Counted from the first letter of the stretch, positions 46,905-56,661 are shown. The stretch is DNA of 64,000 bases from Flavobacterium sp. LC2016-01 (GCF_009711135.1 NZ_WMIC01000006.1:62001-126000); one strand, 5' to 3'. The notes: generated by a model not told the origin, from the letters alone. A program made the numbers and translations.

Positions 46905-48668
46905 TTATTTCTGATAACCTCCAAAATATTTCACAGGAGACCAATCTGGAATTACAGCAGGAATTTCTGGATTCAACGCTTTATATTCCGCGGAAGCATA
47001 AACAATTTTACCGTTAACAACCGTCAAAACCGATTCGATTTTTCGAACATCATCTGGTTTTAGTGAAAAATAATCATCAGATAAAATCGCTAAATCGGCG
47101 TACATTCCTTTTATTAATTTTCCTTTGTCTTTTTCTTCGCCCGAAAACCATGCACTTCCCGAAGTGTATAATTGTAAAGCCGTGAATTTGTCCAAAGTCT
47201 GATCTTTTGGCCAAAACTGCATACCGCCAATTGTTTTTCCTGTAAGAAGCCAATGTAATGACACCCAAGGATTGAACGTTGAAATTCGGGTAGCATCTGT
47301 TCCGGCACCAACTGGAATTCCGAGTTCAAGCATTTTTTTAATTGGAGGCAATTGTGTTTTTGGAGCTCCGTACAATTTGTTGTACAATTCCCCCTGATAA
47401 TACATTCTGAACTGAACCGCAATACCGCCGCCTAGTTTTTTTACACGTTCCAGTTCTGAAGGTGTAATAGTTTCGGCATGATCAAAGAACCAGCGTAATC
47501 CGTTAAACGGAATTTCTTTGTTTACTTTTTCAAAAACATTCAGCATTCTGTCAATCGATTCTCCATAAGTTGCATGAAGTCTGAAAGGCCATTTGTTTTT
47601 AGCTAATAACCGAATAATAGGTTCGAGATCTTTTTCCATTTCATCCGATAAAACGATTCTCGGTTCCAGAAAATTTTCAAAATCTGCAGCAGATGCGACA
47701 ATATTTTCTCCGGCACCTTCTTCAACATAACCGTTTGCAACAATCAGATTATCATTTTTATTGATTTGAGTTGTGGCAACCCATTTTTCGTAATCTTCTA
47801 ATTCTTTGCCCTTTTGCTGCGCAAACAAATAATAGGAAATTCTGAGACTCAATTTATTTTGTTTTGCCAATTCCAATGAAGTAACATAATCGGCAGGGAA
47901 ATTTTGATTTCCGCCCGCAGCATCAATTACACTTGTAAGTCCGAAACGATTGAGTTCATGATTATACTGAATCGAACTGTTTACACGTTCTTCCGGGCTC
48001 AATTTTGTTGTGAGGCCCATTGTCATGTAAATTGCTTTTGGCGTTTCTTTGGCATACATTAAGCCCGTTAAATTTCCGTTAGCATCCTGTTCTAAAACAC
48101 TTCCTTCATATTTAGTATCTTTCGTATAACCCAAAACTTCAATTCCTTTTTTGTTCAGGAAAGCTTTGCCGTATAAATAAGTTATGAAGACCGGTTTATC
48201 AGGAACTGCGGCATTGATTTCGTCAATTGTGGGCTGTCTTTTTTCTTCAAATTGATATTCGTTCCAGCCACCGATAACTTTGATCCAAACACCATCTGGC
48301 GTTCTTGCTGCTTGCTCTTTCAGCATTTCCATGGCGCGTTTTAAGGTTTTTACACCGTCCCAGCGCAATTCAGCATTATAGTTTAAACCTTCTCGAATGA
48401 CGTGCATATGACTGTCATTAAGCCCCGGAATTACAGTTTTTCCTTTGGCATCAATTAATTTTGTTGCCGAAGATTTATAAACGGAGAGTATATTTTTCTC
48501 AGTTCCTGTATCCAGAATAATTCCGTCTTTTATTGCAATTGCTTGAACAAATTCGTTTTGCTTTTGCATCGTTGCAATTTTTCCGTTGTAGATAATTAAA
48601 TCTGCTTTTTGCTGGGCTTGAGATAAAAGCCCAACAAAAAGCAATATTGATAATAGTAGATTTTTCAT
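46905..48668 (-). CDS. Exported amidohydrolase, YtcJ-like
   Basis: 587 residues with a signal peptide ending at SQAQ. The N-terminal metal motif is GLNDSHMHV. The barrel includes FRLHATYGESIDRML and WFFDHAETITPSEL with later His ligands, and GAGTDATRISTFNPW carries the conserved Asp. The C-terminal small domain (GKLIKGMYADLAIL) closes the fold. YtcJ-like enzymes hydrolyse amides or related bonds, and specificity is unknown. It starts 8 bases after an alpha/beta hydrolase gene, so the two are co-transcribed. Confidence 0.88.
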   Translation of the reverse strand: MKNLLLSILLFVGLLSQAQQKADLIIYNGKIATMQKQNEFVQAIAIKDGIILDTGTEKNILSVYKSSATKLIDAKGKTVIPGLNDSHMHVIREGLNYNAELRWDGVKTLKRAMEMLKEQAARTPDGVWIKVIGGWNEYQFEEKRQPTIDEINAAVPDKPVFITYLYGKAFLNKKGIEVLGYTKDTKYEGSVLEQDANGNLTGLMYAKETPKAIYMTMGLTTKLSPEERVNSSIQYNHELNRFGLTSVIDAAGGNQNFPADYVTSLELAKQNKLSLRISYYLFAQQKGKELEDYEKWVATTQINKNDNLIVANGYVEEGAGENIVASAADFENFLEPRIVLSDEMEKDLEPIIRLLAKNKWPFRLHATYGESIDRMLNVFEKVNKEIPFNGLRWFFDHAETITPSELERVKKLGGGIAVQFRMYYQGELYNKLYGAPKTQLPPIKKMLELGIPVGAGTDATRISTFNPWVSLHWLLTGKTIGGMQFWPKDQTLDKFTALQLYTSGSAWFSGEEKDKGKLIKGMYADLAILSDDYFSLKPDDVRKIESVLTVVNGKIVYASAEYKALNPEIPAVIPDWSPVKYFGGYQK

Positions 48669-48676
48669 GACTTTAA

Positions 48677-49696
48677 TTATTTAGCCAAGAAAAAGGCTAG
48701 TAAATCTTTTTGAACTTGTGCTGTATTTTCCTGAACTAACCAGTGACCTGAGCCAGCAATTTTTGATTCTGTAACATTTTCAGCAACTAATTTGGAATGA
48801 TCTTTAAGAAAAGCTGCTGCGAAATATTCTCCGCCCATTGCCAATAATGGCATTTTTAGTTTTTTCTTAGCGAAAATTACGTTGTCTTTTCCATCTTGGT
48901 CAAAAGCACCAAACCATTTAAAAGCTGCAGTTGTACCGCCTTCAACAGCATAAGCTCTAATGAATTCTGCAGATTCTTCGGCTGTAAAAGGATCTTTTAC
49001 GTGTCCTACAACTGGCCAGAAATTAGTCAAGAATTCTTTTTCTTTTCCTTTTACAATATCTCCAGAAGCCGGCCATGCAAAAAATCCAAACCACCATGCA
49101 GATCCTTTCACATTAGACCAAACAGGCTCAATTCCAGGTAAAAGTGCATCCATTAAAGCTACTTTTTTAACTTCGCTTCCGTATTGTGCAGCGTAAGCAT
49201 ATGCTACCATAAGTCCGATATCGTGTCCTGCCAAATTGATATTCGTGTACCCTAATTTTTTTACCAATTCGTGAATATCAGATGCCATCGTTTTTTTATC
49301 ATAACCGCCCTCAGGTTTGTCTGATTCGCCAACACCTCTTAAATCGGGAGCAATTACAGTAAAATGTTTTGACAATTCTGGCAATAAACGATTCCACATA
49401 TACCAGTTTTGACCAAATCCATGAACTAAAACAAGCGGATCTCCTTTACCGCCAATAACATAATGAATTTTGATTCCGTTGACTTCAGCAGTAGCATGTT
49501 TGAAATTTGTAGGCGGATCTGCAGGTGCTGCTTGAGCCGTTTCAGTTGATTCTGCGGGTTTTGCTTCTGTTGAAGGAGTTTCTTCTGCTTTTTTATTACA
49601 GGAAATTAAAGTTAATAATAAAAGCCCGAAGGCTAAAACCTGAATAGCTTTTCTTTTAAGGTTTAAAAAAGTGGTGTTTACTAAATTCGTTTTCAT
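48677..49696 (-). CDS. Lipoprotein alpha/beta hydrolase, epoxide-hydrolase-like
   Basis: 339 residues. The signal ends in TLISCNKK, a lipobox, and is followed by a low-complexity Ala/Glu/Pro linker. The hydrolase core has LVLVHGFGQNWYMW with the oxyanion region, and LAGHDIGLMVAYAYA, where Asp stands in the nucleophile position as in epoxide hydrolases and haloalkane dehalogenases. The catalytic His fits AGSGHWLVQE near the end. The substrate is probably a small hydrophobic ester, epoxide or halide (inference). Confidence 0.86.
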   Translation of the reverse strand: MKTNLVNTTFLNLKRKAIQVLAFGLLLLTLISCNKKAEETPSTEAKPAESTETAQAAPADPPTNFKHATAEVNGIKIHYVIGGKGDPLVLVHGFGQNWYMWNRLLPELSKHFTVIAPDLRGVGESDKPEGGYDKKTMASDIHELVKKLGYTNINLAGHDIGLMVAYAYAAQYGSEVKKVALMDALLPGIEPVWSNVKGSAWWFGFFAWPASGDIVKGKEKEFLTNFWPVVGHVKDPFTAEESAEFIRAYAVEGGTTAAFKWFGAFDQDGKDNVIFAKKKLKMPLLAMGGEYFAAAFLKDHSKLVAENVTESKIAGSGHWLVQENTAQVQKDLLAFFLAK

Positions 49697-49734
49697 GATT
49701 TTAAAATTTTAATTAGTTAAAAAATAATTGGTTA

Positions 49735-50532
49735 TTATAAATTTTGAACTGGAAGTTTTTCGATCCAGTTTTCAATAAAGACAGCGATTTCCTGCCATCC
49801 AGGCTGATTTAAGACATAGTGATTTCGGTCAGGAAAAACCTTGAAATCTGTTATAGAATCTTTGTCTGAATATTTTTTGTAATTGGAATAATTCAACGAC
49901 TCGGGAATAGTATGATCTGTTGATCCGGCAATTAAAAGCAATGGTTTGTGAGGCGCTTTAAAATCTACTTTTGCAGCCGCTGTTATAGTATCTCGAACGA
50001 TTAATTTAGATTCAGGAATTACAGAATCGCAATAGGCCTTATCTTGCCATTCTTCAGGCATTCCATTTGTAAAAGCATATTGCCACTGGCTAAAATTCAT
50101 TAAAAATGTTTTTTTTGCAGAGGTAAAAAAACCAAGCGGACCCCAGCCGGCTTTTAAAAATGAAAATTTGAAGGTCATAATTCCTTGAGGAGGAACCGAA
50201 TGTATAGCGATTGCAGCTGATGCTAAATTGCGTTGTAAAAGTATTTGAGCTGTTAGTCCGCCAATTGAGTGGCCGATAACAATTGGTTTTTCAGGAAGGT
50301 TTTTGGCAATATTTTCAAAATGTTCTATTAGCTGGGTTAAGCGCAGACTTGCAATTTGGGAATCGGGATGACGGTCGCGCAAAACAGTAGCTGGAGCATC
50401 TTTGTATGGCCATGCCGGAGCCAGGGTTTTAAATCCTTTGTTTTCAAAAAAGACTTTCCATTCGTCCCAGCATTTATGGCTGACAAATGCACCTGTGATA
50501 AAAAGGATAGTTGTAGGGTTTTCGGTTAGCAT
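49735..50532 (-). CDS. Alpha/beta hydrolase
   Basis: 265 residues, no signal peptide. The nucleophile elbow is VIGHSIGGLTAQ with Ser. The acid fits LLIAGSTDHTIP, and the His fits PDRNHYVL. The core start LFITGAFVSHKCWDEW is unusual but family-like. It sits 38 bases upstream of the lipoprotein hydrolase, so it may head the five-gene minus-strand run toward 43 kb. The region upstream holds a palindrome and a motif shared with the histidine kinase gene upstream region. Confidence 0.85.
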   Translation of the reverse strand: MLTENPTTILFITGAFVSHKCWDEWKVFFENKGFKTLAPAWPYKDAPATVLRDRHPDSQIASLRLTQLIEHFENIAKNLPEKPIVIGHSIGGLTAQILLQRNLASAAIAIHSVPPQGIMTFKFSFLKAGWGPLGFFTSAKKTFLMNFSQWQYAFTNGMPEEWQDKAYCDSVIPESKLIVRDTITAAAKVDFKAPHKPLLLIAGSTDHTIPESLNYSNYKKYSDKDSITDFKVFPDRNHYVLNQPGWQEIAVFIENWIEKLPVQNL

Positions 50533-50643
50533 AATACACGTTTTAATGTTATGCCAAAGTGTAAACTAAAACCGAACCTAATTTGCAACTAATTGATTAT
50601 TAGTTTATTATGTGTTTTATGCTGATTTTAAAATAACTATATA

Positions 50644-50657
50644 TCGTCGTACGACGA
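50644..50657. promoter_or_regulatory. 14-bp perfect palindrome
   Basis: TCGTCGTACGACGA is fully self-complementary and GC-rich in an AT-rich gap. It lies 112 bases upstream of the alpha/beta hydrolase start, beside the CAACG-AATA-CGT motif. Confidence 0.5.
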
Positions 50658-50665
50658 AAATAAGA

Positions 50666-50679
50666 CAACGTAATAACGT
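50666..50679. promoter_or_regulatory. Shared motif, copy 1 (possible response-regulator site)
   Basis: CAACGTAATAACGT, an imperfect palindrome (ACGT-AATA-ACGT), matches CAACGAAATATCGT at 54450. It lies 134 bases upstream of the hydrolase start, a distance usual for sigma-54 activator sites. Confidence 0.4.
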
Positions 50680-50680
50680 C

Positions 50681-50803
50681 GTTAATAATGGTTAATTATC
50701 AATTGTTAATGGTTAATTATTAGTATTTTAAAGAGATTTCAAGTTACTTTCATCACAACAGTTAGGCAATTAACAATTAACCATTAATAATTAACAATTA
50801 AAA
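50681..50803. repeat. AT-rich inverted repeat around TTAATGGTTAATT
   Basis: TTAATGGTTAATTATTA on the left and AATTAACCATTAATAATTAAC on the right form loosely paired arms separated by about 45 bases. It covers the 3' end of the response-regulator gene. It has no coding potential and could act as a terminator or be a dispersed repeat. Confidence 0.5.
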
Positions 50804-52747
50804 ATGGCTTCTCTTTATGCCGAGTTTTTGCATTCTTGAAGCTAATGTAGTAGGAGGAAGCCCTAATATTTCTGATGCACCGCCTGAGCCTCTGATTCTG
50901 CCGTTGCATTTTTCCAAAACATTGATAATATGTTCCCTTTCGTTTTCCTGAATGGTTTTGAAATACCATTCATTTGAGTTGTTGTTTATTTTGATTTCAT
51001 CAAAAGCGGGAAGCGGAATATGTTCAATGGTTTCGGTTTTTGCCAAAAGAACACTTCTTTCAATAAGATTTTCAAGTTCGCGAATATTTCCGGGCCATTG
51101 ATAGGATAAAAGACTTTTAAGGGCGCTTTCGGCTATTTCGGTTACATTTTTTCCTGTTTTAGCACTGTAGACAGCAATAAAATGACGAGCCAAAAGACCA
51201 ATATCTTCCTTACGCTCTCGCAGTGGTGGTAATTGAATAGGAAAGACATTCAGTCTATAATATAAATCAAGCCTAAAACGGCCATCGGCAACTTCTTTTT
51301 CCAAATTACAGTTAGTTGCAGCAATGATACGGACATTTACTTTTATGGGAAGATTACCGCCGACACGTTCAATCTCTTTTTCCTGAATTGCCCGAAGCAG
51401 TTTTGCCTGCATTTCCAATGGCATATCACCAATTTCATCTAGAAACAAAGTACCATTATGTGCTTGTTCAAATTTGCCGATTCTTCTTTCGGAAGCGCCT
51501 GTAAAAGCACCTTTTTCATGCCCGAATAATTCAGATTCAATTAGGCTCGGAGGAAGGGCAGAGCAGTTAATTTTGATAAAAGGCTGTTCTTTTCTATTTG
51601 AAAGATGCTGAATACTATGCGCAATACTTTCTTTTCCTGTACCGCTTTCTCCGGTGATTAAAACTGTGGTATCAGCAGGAGCAACTTGCAGTATATGATC
51701 AAATAACTTTAGCAGAATGGGACTTTTGCCTACAATCGATTCGAAGCCCGTTACTTTTGTATTTCTGGGAGAATCATCATTTGTTGCTGAATTATTTTTT
51801 TGGTCTAATTTTTTATCATGACTGATTAAATTTTCAATTGCATAAATTAAAGGTTCCTGAAGTCTTTCGCATAATCTTAAATGGTTTTTATTGTAATTAC
51901 TAGATTGTCTGCTGAAAAAAGACAAATACAGTCCGCCATTTTCATTGAGAGATAAAGGAACAGGAAGCATAAGATTAGACTTCATATTCATTGAATTCGC
52001 AATCATCTTTTTGATTGGCGTTTTATCGCATATTTTTATAAAATCCTGATCATTATAAAAAGTTGCTTCAGTCTCAACCTTGCTCTTATTTCGTAATTCA
52101 TTTATTTCAGATTCTTTTAAAGCAGTGATATTTTGTAATTCTTCAATTCCTATTTTTTGGTATTCGTGCAAACCGGTTCTTGAATACCCTAAAACCCTGT
52201 TGGATAATTTATTGTTTATATAAAAAATTGCCATTACCAGATCGAAAGAAATTAGAGATTGCAAGGCGGTAACAATCGTAAGAACTCTGTCGTCCCAAGT
52301 ACCGTTTTTTGTTACTATTGTTTTTAATTGTTTTTGAAATAAAAGCTCTTTTCTGATTGTAGATTCGATGCCGTGTTCCTGATGATATTCGGCAATTTCA
52401 ATGGTAATTAATAAATCTTTTTCCCTGAAAGGTTTTACTAAAAAACCGTAAGGATGCGTCAATTTAGCTTTGCTGAGAACTTCTTCGTTAGAATTAGCCG
52501 AAAGATAAATAAAAGGAATGTTATCATCTTTCAGTACTTCTGCAAGATCAATACCGGTTTCTTTTCCCGAAAGAAAAATATCCAAAAGAACCAGTTCAGG
52601 TTTTTGCTGCGCAATATAATATTTGGCATCAGCAACAGAGCGTGCCATCCCAATTATAGAATGCCCCGCTTTTTTCAGCATTAATCGTAAGTGATTTGCC
52701 TCAACAAACTGATCTTCAACTATAAGTATTTTTAGTGGTTTTGCCAT
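50798..52747 (-). CDS. Sigma-54-dependent response regulator (REC-GAF-like-AAA+-HTH)
   Basis: 649 residues. The receiver domain at 1-125 has phospho-acceptor Asp56 (LVLLDIFLS). A GAF-like region spans about 150-310. The AAA+ domain carries GESGTGKES (Walker A) and the sigma-54 contact loop [15 protein letters not shown], with FLDEIGDMP as Walker B. The C-terminal Fis-type helix-turn-helix includes [23 protein letters not shown]. It activates transcription by RpoN polymerase when phosphorylated. It lies 11 bases after the sensor kinase gene, its likely partner. Confidence 0.94.
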   Translation of the reverse strand: MAKPLKILIVEDQFVEANHLRLMLKKAGHSIIGMARSVADAKYYIAQQKPELVLLDIFLSGKETGIDLAEVLKDDNIPFIYLSANSNEEVLSKAKLTHPYGFLVKPFREKDLLITIEIAEYHQEHGIESTIRKELLFQKQLKTIVTKNGTWDDRVLTIVTALQSLISFDLVMAIFYINNKLSNRVLGYSRTGLHEYQKIGIEELQNITALKESEINELRNKSKVETEATFYNDQDFIKICDKTPIKKMIANSMNMKSNLMLPVPLSLNENGGLYLSFFSRQSSNYNKNHLRLCERLQEPLIYAIENLISHDKKLDQKNNSATNDDSPRNTKVTGFESIVGKSPILLKLFDHILQVAPADTTVLITGESGTGKESIAHSIQHLSNRKEQPFIKINCSALPPSLIESELFGHEKGAFTGASERRIGKFEQAHNGTLFLDEIGDMPLEMQAKLLRAIQEKEIERVGGNLPIKVNVRIIAATNCNLEKEVADGRFRLDLYYRLNVFPIQLPPLRERKEDIGLLARHFIAVYSAKTGKNVTEIAESALKSLLSYQWPGNIRELENLIERSVLLAKTETIEHIPLPAFDEIKINNNSNEWYFKTIQENEREHIINVLEKCNGRIRGSGGASEILGLPPTTLASRMQKLGIKRSHF

Positions 52748-52758
52748 TTTGCCAATAA

Positions 52759-54369
52759 TTAATGAGAACTATTTTTATTAAAAATAAATTCCAGCGTTAT
52801 TTTTGTACCGTTTGCATTCGTGATGAGAAACTTTCCATCGATATCCGCAGAAAGTCCATGCATTAACTTTACTCCTAATGAAGGATTGTTGTAAGGGTCA
52901 AAATCGGGTGGAAGCCCAATGCCATTGTCACGAATCATTAATATGTATTTATTGTTTTCGAGCGCTTTAAGCGAAATAGTAATAATTCCGTTTTTATGAT
53001 CTGGAAAGGCATATTTTATTGCATTTGTAACCGCTTCATTGAAAATAAGCCCAATTGGAATAGAGTGCGACAAAGGCAGATTAAAACTGTCTATATCCAA
53101 AATAAATCGGATTGAGTTTCTAATTTCAAATGAATCTTTCAAATATTCTGTTAATTCGAATATGTAAGAAGGCATATCAATGATCGATAAATTCTCTGAT
53201 TGATACAATTTTTGATGAATCAGTGACATTGCCTGAATTCTGTTCTGACTGTTATTAATGGCCTGAACAGCTTCTTCATTTTGCAGAAACTCAACTTGAC
53301 TTGCTAATAAACCAACAACCATGTGCAGGTTGTTTTTTACTCGGTGGTGAATTTCCCGCAGCAGCCATTCTTTTTCAACTACCAGATTCTCCAGTGTTGC
53401 ATTTTTTTTATTGATTTCATTTTGCTGTGTTTCGAGTACTTTATTTGTCTTCTTCTTAAAACTATAACTTTTGTAAAGCAGTGCAAGAATTATAAGCAGG
53501 AGCACCACAAAAGTAATCATCGAATTACGTAAAAAAACCTCATTTTCGAGTTTGCTTTCCTGTAAAAGGGTTTTGTTTTTAAGTTTGACAATATCCCTGC
53601 TTCTTTTTTCGGCTTCATAAATAATATTCAGTCTAGAGGAAATAGGATAAATATCGCTTTCTTTAAGGTTTGCCGCTTTATAATAAAATATTGCTTTTTT
53701 TAAATAGTTGAGAGCGTGATTAAAATCGGAAATTGAAAAATATAGCTCACTAATTTCTCTGTAACAGTCACCGCTTCTTTTATTGTTTTTTGATTTTTCG
53801 AATAACGCTGCTGCATTAAAAATTGGAACCAATCTCTCTTTAATAGGTGCATTTGTACGCATTTTAGCTGACCAGAGCATAACCCAAGATTCTGCCAAAT
53901 CATCTATTTGATCTGTTTTGGCTAATACATCTATTGCTTTTCTGGCGTTGACTTCTATCATAGAATTGTTATTTCTCAACTCTTGCACCATCGAAAGTTG
54001 TAAATAACATTTACCAGAATAAATATTAGAATGAAGAGCCTGGCTTATCCGAAGAGCATCTTCAGCATATTGAAATGCTATTTCCAATGTTTTAGGATTA
54101 TTATAAGAAGCTTCATACCAATCGCTTACTTTTAATAATATTTTGATTTTGTCAATGCTTTGAGGTAATCTGCTTAGCAATTTCTCTGCAATTTTAACCT
54201 GCAGTTCACTATAAGCTGTTTCTTGATCCAAATTATTAATAAGAGCTGGAAGGCTTTTTTCCGCCGTTTCAATTTGGTTTCCGTTTTTAAAAAAAGACAA
54301 TGCATTTGCATCTCCAATTGTAAAACATACAAGGAAAAACAGAATTATTCTGTACGGATTAGAGCGCAT
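52759..54369 (-). CDS. TPR-sensor histidine kinase (HisKA_2 type)
   Basis: 536 residues. A signal peptide (about 1-23) leads into a periplasmic TPR-like helical domain (about 45-275). One membrane segment spans 284-301. A coiled coil and the HisKA_2 motif REIHHRVKNNLHMVVGLL follow (phospho-His 341 or 342). The HATPase has NEAVTNAIKYAFPDH and IRDNGIGLPP, and the end SLGVKLMHGL is present. It pairs with the sigma-54 response regulator next door. The signal sensed is unknown; a TPR domain suggests a protein or peptide partner. Confidence 0.92.
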   Translation of the reverse strand: MRSNPYRIILFFLVCFTIGDANALSFFKNGNQIETAEKSLPALINNLDQETAYSELQVKIAEKLLSRLPQSIDKIKILLKVSDWYEASYNNPKTLEIAFQYAEDALRISQALHSNIYSGKCYLQLSMVQELRNNNSMIEVNARKAIDVLAKTDQIDDLAESWVMLWSAKMRTNAPIKERLVPIFNAAALFEKSKNNKRSGDCYREISELYFSISDFNHALNYLKKAIFYYKAANLKESDIYPISSRLNIIYEAEKRSRDIVKLKNKTLLQESKLENEVFLRNSMITFVVLLLIILALLYKSYSFKKKTNKVLETQQNEINKKNATLENLVVEKEWLLREIHHRVKNNLHMVVGLLASQVEFLQNEEAVQAINNSQNRIQAMSLIHQKLYQSENLSIIDMPSYIFELTEYLKDSFEIRNSIRFILDIDSFNLPLSHSIPIGLIFNEAVTNAIKYAFPDHKNGIITISLKALENNKYILMIRDNGIGLPPDFDPYNNPSLGVKLMHGLSADIDGKFLITNANGTKITLEFIFNKNSSH

Positions 54370-54697
54370 TTTCTTAGGATTAAACTGCTGGCTATACGAA
54401 GGTATTGATAATTATGTATTTAAATTTAAAATATTCGAAAATTGACTGCCAACGAAATATCGTTGTTTTAGGATAAAAGTTTGCTGTAAACATACGCTGA
54501 TTCAAAAAATAAATACAGCAGCTGTTATCTAAACGGCTTATTTTCTGCTATTTTATCTGAGGAAAAGATTAATTCAAATATTTAACTAAATTAGCGAAAC
54601 AGTTTTACGAAGTATAGTTAAATCGCTTTTTTACGAAATAGAAAGCGTCACGTTTCATAAACAATTACTATTATCCGCCAATCCAAAACCAGAATTA
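54370..54697. other. 328-bp divergent intergenic region
   Basis: AT-rich region between the kinase gene and the 54698 gene. It contains the shared motif at 54450-54465 and a direct repeat TTTTACGAA at 54603 and 54629 (26 bases apart) upstream of the plus-strand gene. I see no small gene or RNA. Confidence 0.5.
54450..54465. promoter_or_regulatory. Shared motif, copy 2, upstream of the histidine kinase gene
   Basis: CAACGA-AATA-TCGTTG is an inverted repeat with 6-bp arms, 81 bases upstream of the kinase ATG. It shares CAACG-W-AATA-W-CGT with 50666-50679. Confidence 0.4.
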
Positions 54698-55252
54698 ATG
54701 AAAGAAAAAATTAAAAATTACACTATTCATTTTATTAAAGAAATCATTCCAGTAATTGCAGGTATTTTAATAGCTCTTTTTATAGACAACTGGAATTCTG
54801 AACGTAAAGACCAAGTTTATATTGATCAAGTATTTTCGACTATAAATAGCGAATTAAAGGAATCTAAAGAAGATATTAAGGCAATTGTTCCCAAACAAGA
54901 ATCTTTAGTTGATTCATTGCAATTTTATAACAACAACAAAAATGTTACAGTTTTAGATATTGTCAAGAAATCTAAAGGAATTTATATTCCGCAAATTAAA
55001 ATCAATGCATGGAAATCAGTATCGAGTACTAAAATTGATTTAATTGATTATAAAAAAGTAGCTTCACTTTCTAATATTGAAGAACTAAAAGAAACATTAA
55101 AAGATAAAAGTGAATTTGTAATGACTTTTATATACTCAAACATGAACGCAACCGATAAAAATACAAAACAGACTTTAAAAATGATTTTTTTGGATATTAT
55201 TCAAACCGAAAAAAACCTGCAGCAAAATATTGAATTGGTTGAAAAGAAGTAG
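54698..55252 (+). CDS. Single-span membrane protein, DUF6090-like
   Basis: 184 residues. One membrane segment near residues 13-30 (KEIIPVIAGILIALFIDNWNSERK) with the conserved DNWN-E-RK exit is the hallmark of the DUF6090 family in Bacteroidota, usually read as I-x-NWNxxRK. A helical soluble domain follows. Function unknown. Terminated by a strong hairpin. Confidence 0.72.
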   Translation: MKEKIKNYTIHFIKEIIPVIAGILIALFIDNWNSERKDQVYIDQVFSTINSELKESKEDIKAIVPKQESLVDSLQFYNNNKNVTVLDIVKKSKGIYIPQIKINAWKSVSSTKIDLIDYKKVASLSNIEELKETLKDKSEFVMTFIYSNMNATDKNTKQTLKMIFLDIIQTEKNLQQNIELVEKK

Positions 55253-55314
55253 ATAAGAATTACAGTTTTGCTTTAGAGATAAAAAGCAATTTTAATAGCT
55301 CTAAAAGACAGAGT

Positions 55315-55347
55315 AAAAAACGCTAAACCAAAAGTTTAGCGTTTTTT
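55315..55347 (+). terminator. Terminator, shared-stem type
   Basis: CGCTAAAC / GTTTAGCG with a 5-base loop and six Ts, the same stem as at 18913. Confidence 0.88.
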
Positions 55348-55491
55348 ATTTTGCACAATGAGAGATGATAATCGCTAATTAATCTACTGGGAATTTTGTA
55401 AGATCTTGCTGAAATTTAATACTTTGCAGTCTCTTCTCATTTGTATCTTTAATAGTGTTTTAAAACTATTAAATAATCAAAAAAATAAGTT

Positions 55492-55647
55492 ATGGCAGAA
55501 ATTAAAATTGAGAAGAAAAAGCGAGTATGGCCGTGGATTGCAGTACTACTAGTAATTGCTGCAATTATCTACTACATTTATTTTGTAGACCATCAAGTTC
55601 AAAGTGGAAACAGTGTTGAAGTAGAAAATACTTCAAGTGCCCAATAG
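55492..55647 (+). CDS. Small single-span membrane protein (51 aa)
   Basis: MAEIKIEKKKRVWPWIAVLL opens a 51-residue protein with one membrane segment (about 15-32) after a basic start, then a short polar tail ending TSSAQ. Positive-inside orientation puts the tail outside the membrane. It is 82 bases upstream of a PRC-barrel gene and is probably expressed with it. Small proteins of this kind occur beside stress genes in Flavobacterium (recalled). Confidence 0.6.
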   Translation: MAEIKIEKKKRVWPWIAVLLVIAAIIYYIYFVDHQVQSGNSVEVENTSSAQ

Positions 55648-55729
55648 AACAAAAAAAGGGAAACAGGCAAGAAGACTATTGTTTTTAAAGCCTTAAAGAA
55701 ACTTTGAAACATATACTAAAAAAGAAGTT

Positions 55730-56233
55730 ATGGAAAATAAAAATTTATACAAATTAGACGAACTATCCGATTATAAAATTGCATCAAATTATTCTGATGT
55801 AAGAGGATGGAAAATAGTTGATGCTGACAACCGCACTATTGGAACAATTGATAATCTCTGGGTGAATAAGGATATGCAGCGTGTTATCTATCTGGATGTG
55901 AAAGTAGATAAAAAATTGATAGAGGAGAGCCACAATGAGGTGCATGATGTTATAGCGAACGATAACGCAAGAGAATTTATCTATAAAGACGGAGACAGTC
56001 ATATTATTATACCTATTGGATCTGTCAGCATAAATAAAGACACAAAAATTGTGATGGCAAATAGTATAGGATATGATACATTCAGAAATACAAATCGATA
56101 TCACAGGCAGCATAATTTTGACCGAGATTATGAAAGAAGAGTAATGAAATCGTATTATCCTGAGAATGATTTCGGATCTTATGACAGTGATGATGATTCA
56201 TTTTACAACCGAAGGGAATTTGATCATAAATAA
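55730..56233 (+). CDS. PRC-barrel domain protein
   Basis: 167 residues. The PRC-barrel block DVRGWKIVDADNRTIGTIDNLWVNKDMQRVIYLDVKVD is clear (residues about 22-60), followed by DSHIIIPIGSVSINKDTKIV, the second barrel part. The tail is rich in Tyr, Arg and Asp (RYHRQHNFDRDYERR). PRC-barrels bind ligands, RNA or other proteins, and many are in stress-related operons. Linked to the 51-residue membrane protein upstream and the NTF2-like protein downstream. Confidence 0.85.
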   Translation: MENKNLYKLDELSDYKIASNYSDVRGWKIVDADNRTIGTIDNLWVNKDMQRVIYLDVKVDKKLIEESHNEVHDVIANDNAREFIYKDGDSHIIIPIGSVSINKDTKIVMANSIGYDTFRNTNRYHRQHNFDRDYERRVMKSYYPENDFGSYDSDDDSFYNRREFDHK

Positions 56234-56280
56234 TACTTTTCATCAAAACCCCGTGCAAAAGTTTAATTAAAAAAAGAAGA

Positions 56281-56661
56281 ATGATTATGGAAATGCAAAT
56301 TATTGAACTGGAAAAAAAATATTGGCAGGGAATGGAAAATCACGATTATGAAACAGTAAAAAATCTTACGCTGTTTCCTTGTATGATTGCCGGCAAAAGT
56401 GGTTTACAAAGCGTAGACGAATCTATGTTTAAAAAGATGTTTGAGTCTGTTGATAGCGGTAAAATAAAAGTATTGAATATTTCTGATGTGGATGAGAAGT
56501 TAATTAACGAAAATACTACAATAATTGGATATTTAATAGCATTAGAAATAGCAGACGATAAGCAAAATTCCCCAATGAAATGTGTGTGTACTTCTACCTG
56601 GATTAAGCAAAATAATAATTGGGTCTGCGCATTGCATACGGAAACTGAATTGGCGAAGTAA
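56281..56661 (+). CDS. NTF2-like (DUF4440/SnoaL-type) protein
   Basis: 126 residues. IIELEKKYWQGMENHDYETVKNL is the standard opening helix of DUF4440/NTF2-like proteins. MKCVCTSTWIKQNNNWVCALHTETE is the typical closing strand pair, including the W-x-CALHTET ending. No signal peptide. Such proteins bind small ligands or act as isomerases. It begins 47 bases after the PRC-barrel gene and ends just before a terminator. Confidence 0.83.
   Translation: MIMEMQIIELEKKYWQGMENHDYETVKNLTLFPCMIAGKSGLQSVDESMFKKMFESVDSGKIKVLNISDVDEKLINENTTIIGYLIALEIADDKQNSPMKCVCTSTWIKQNNNWVCALHTETELAK

Noticed and set aside
50543..50556. Possible sigma-54 promoter (TGGCA-N5-TTAA on the minus strand) upstream of the alpha/beta hydrolase
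   Set aside because: The essential GC of the -12 element is AA, and transcription would begin at the start codon.
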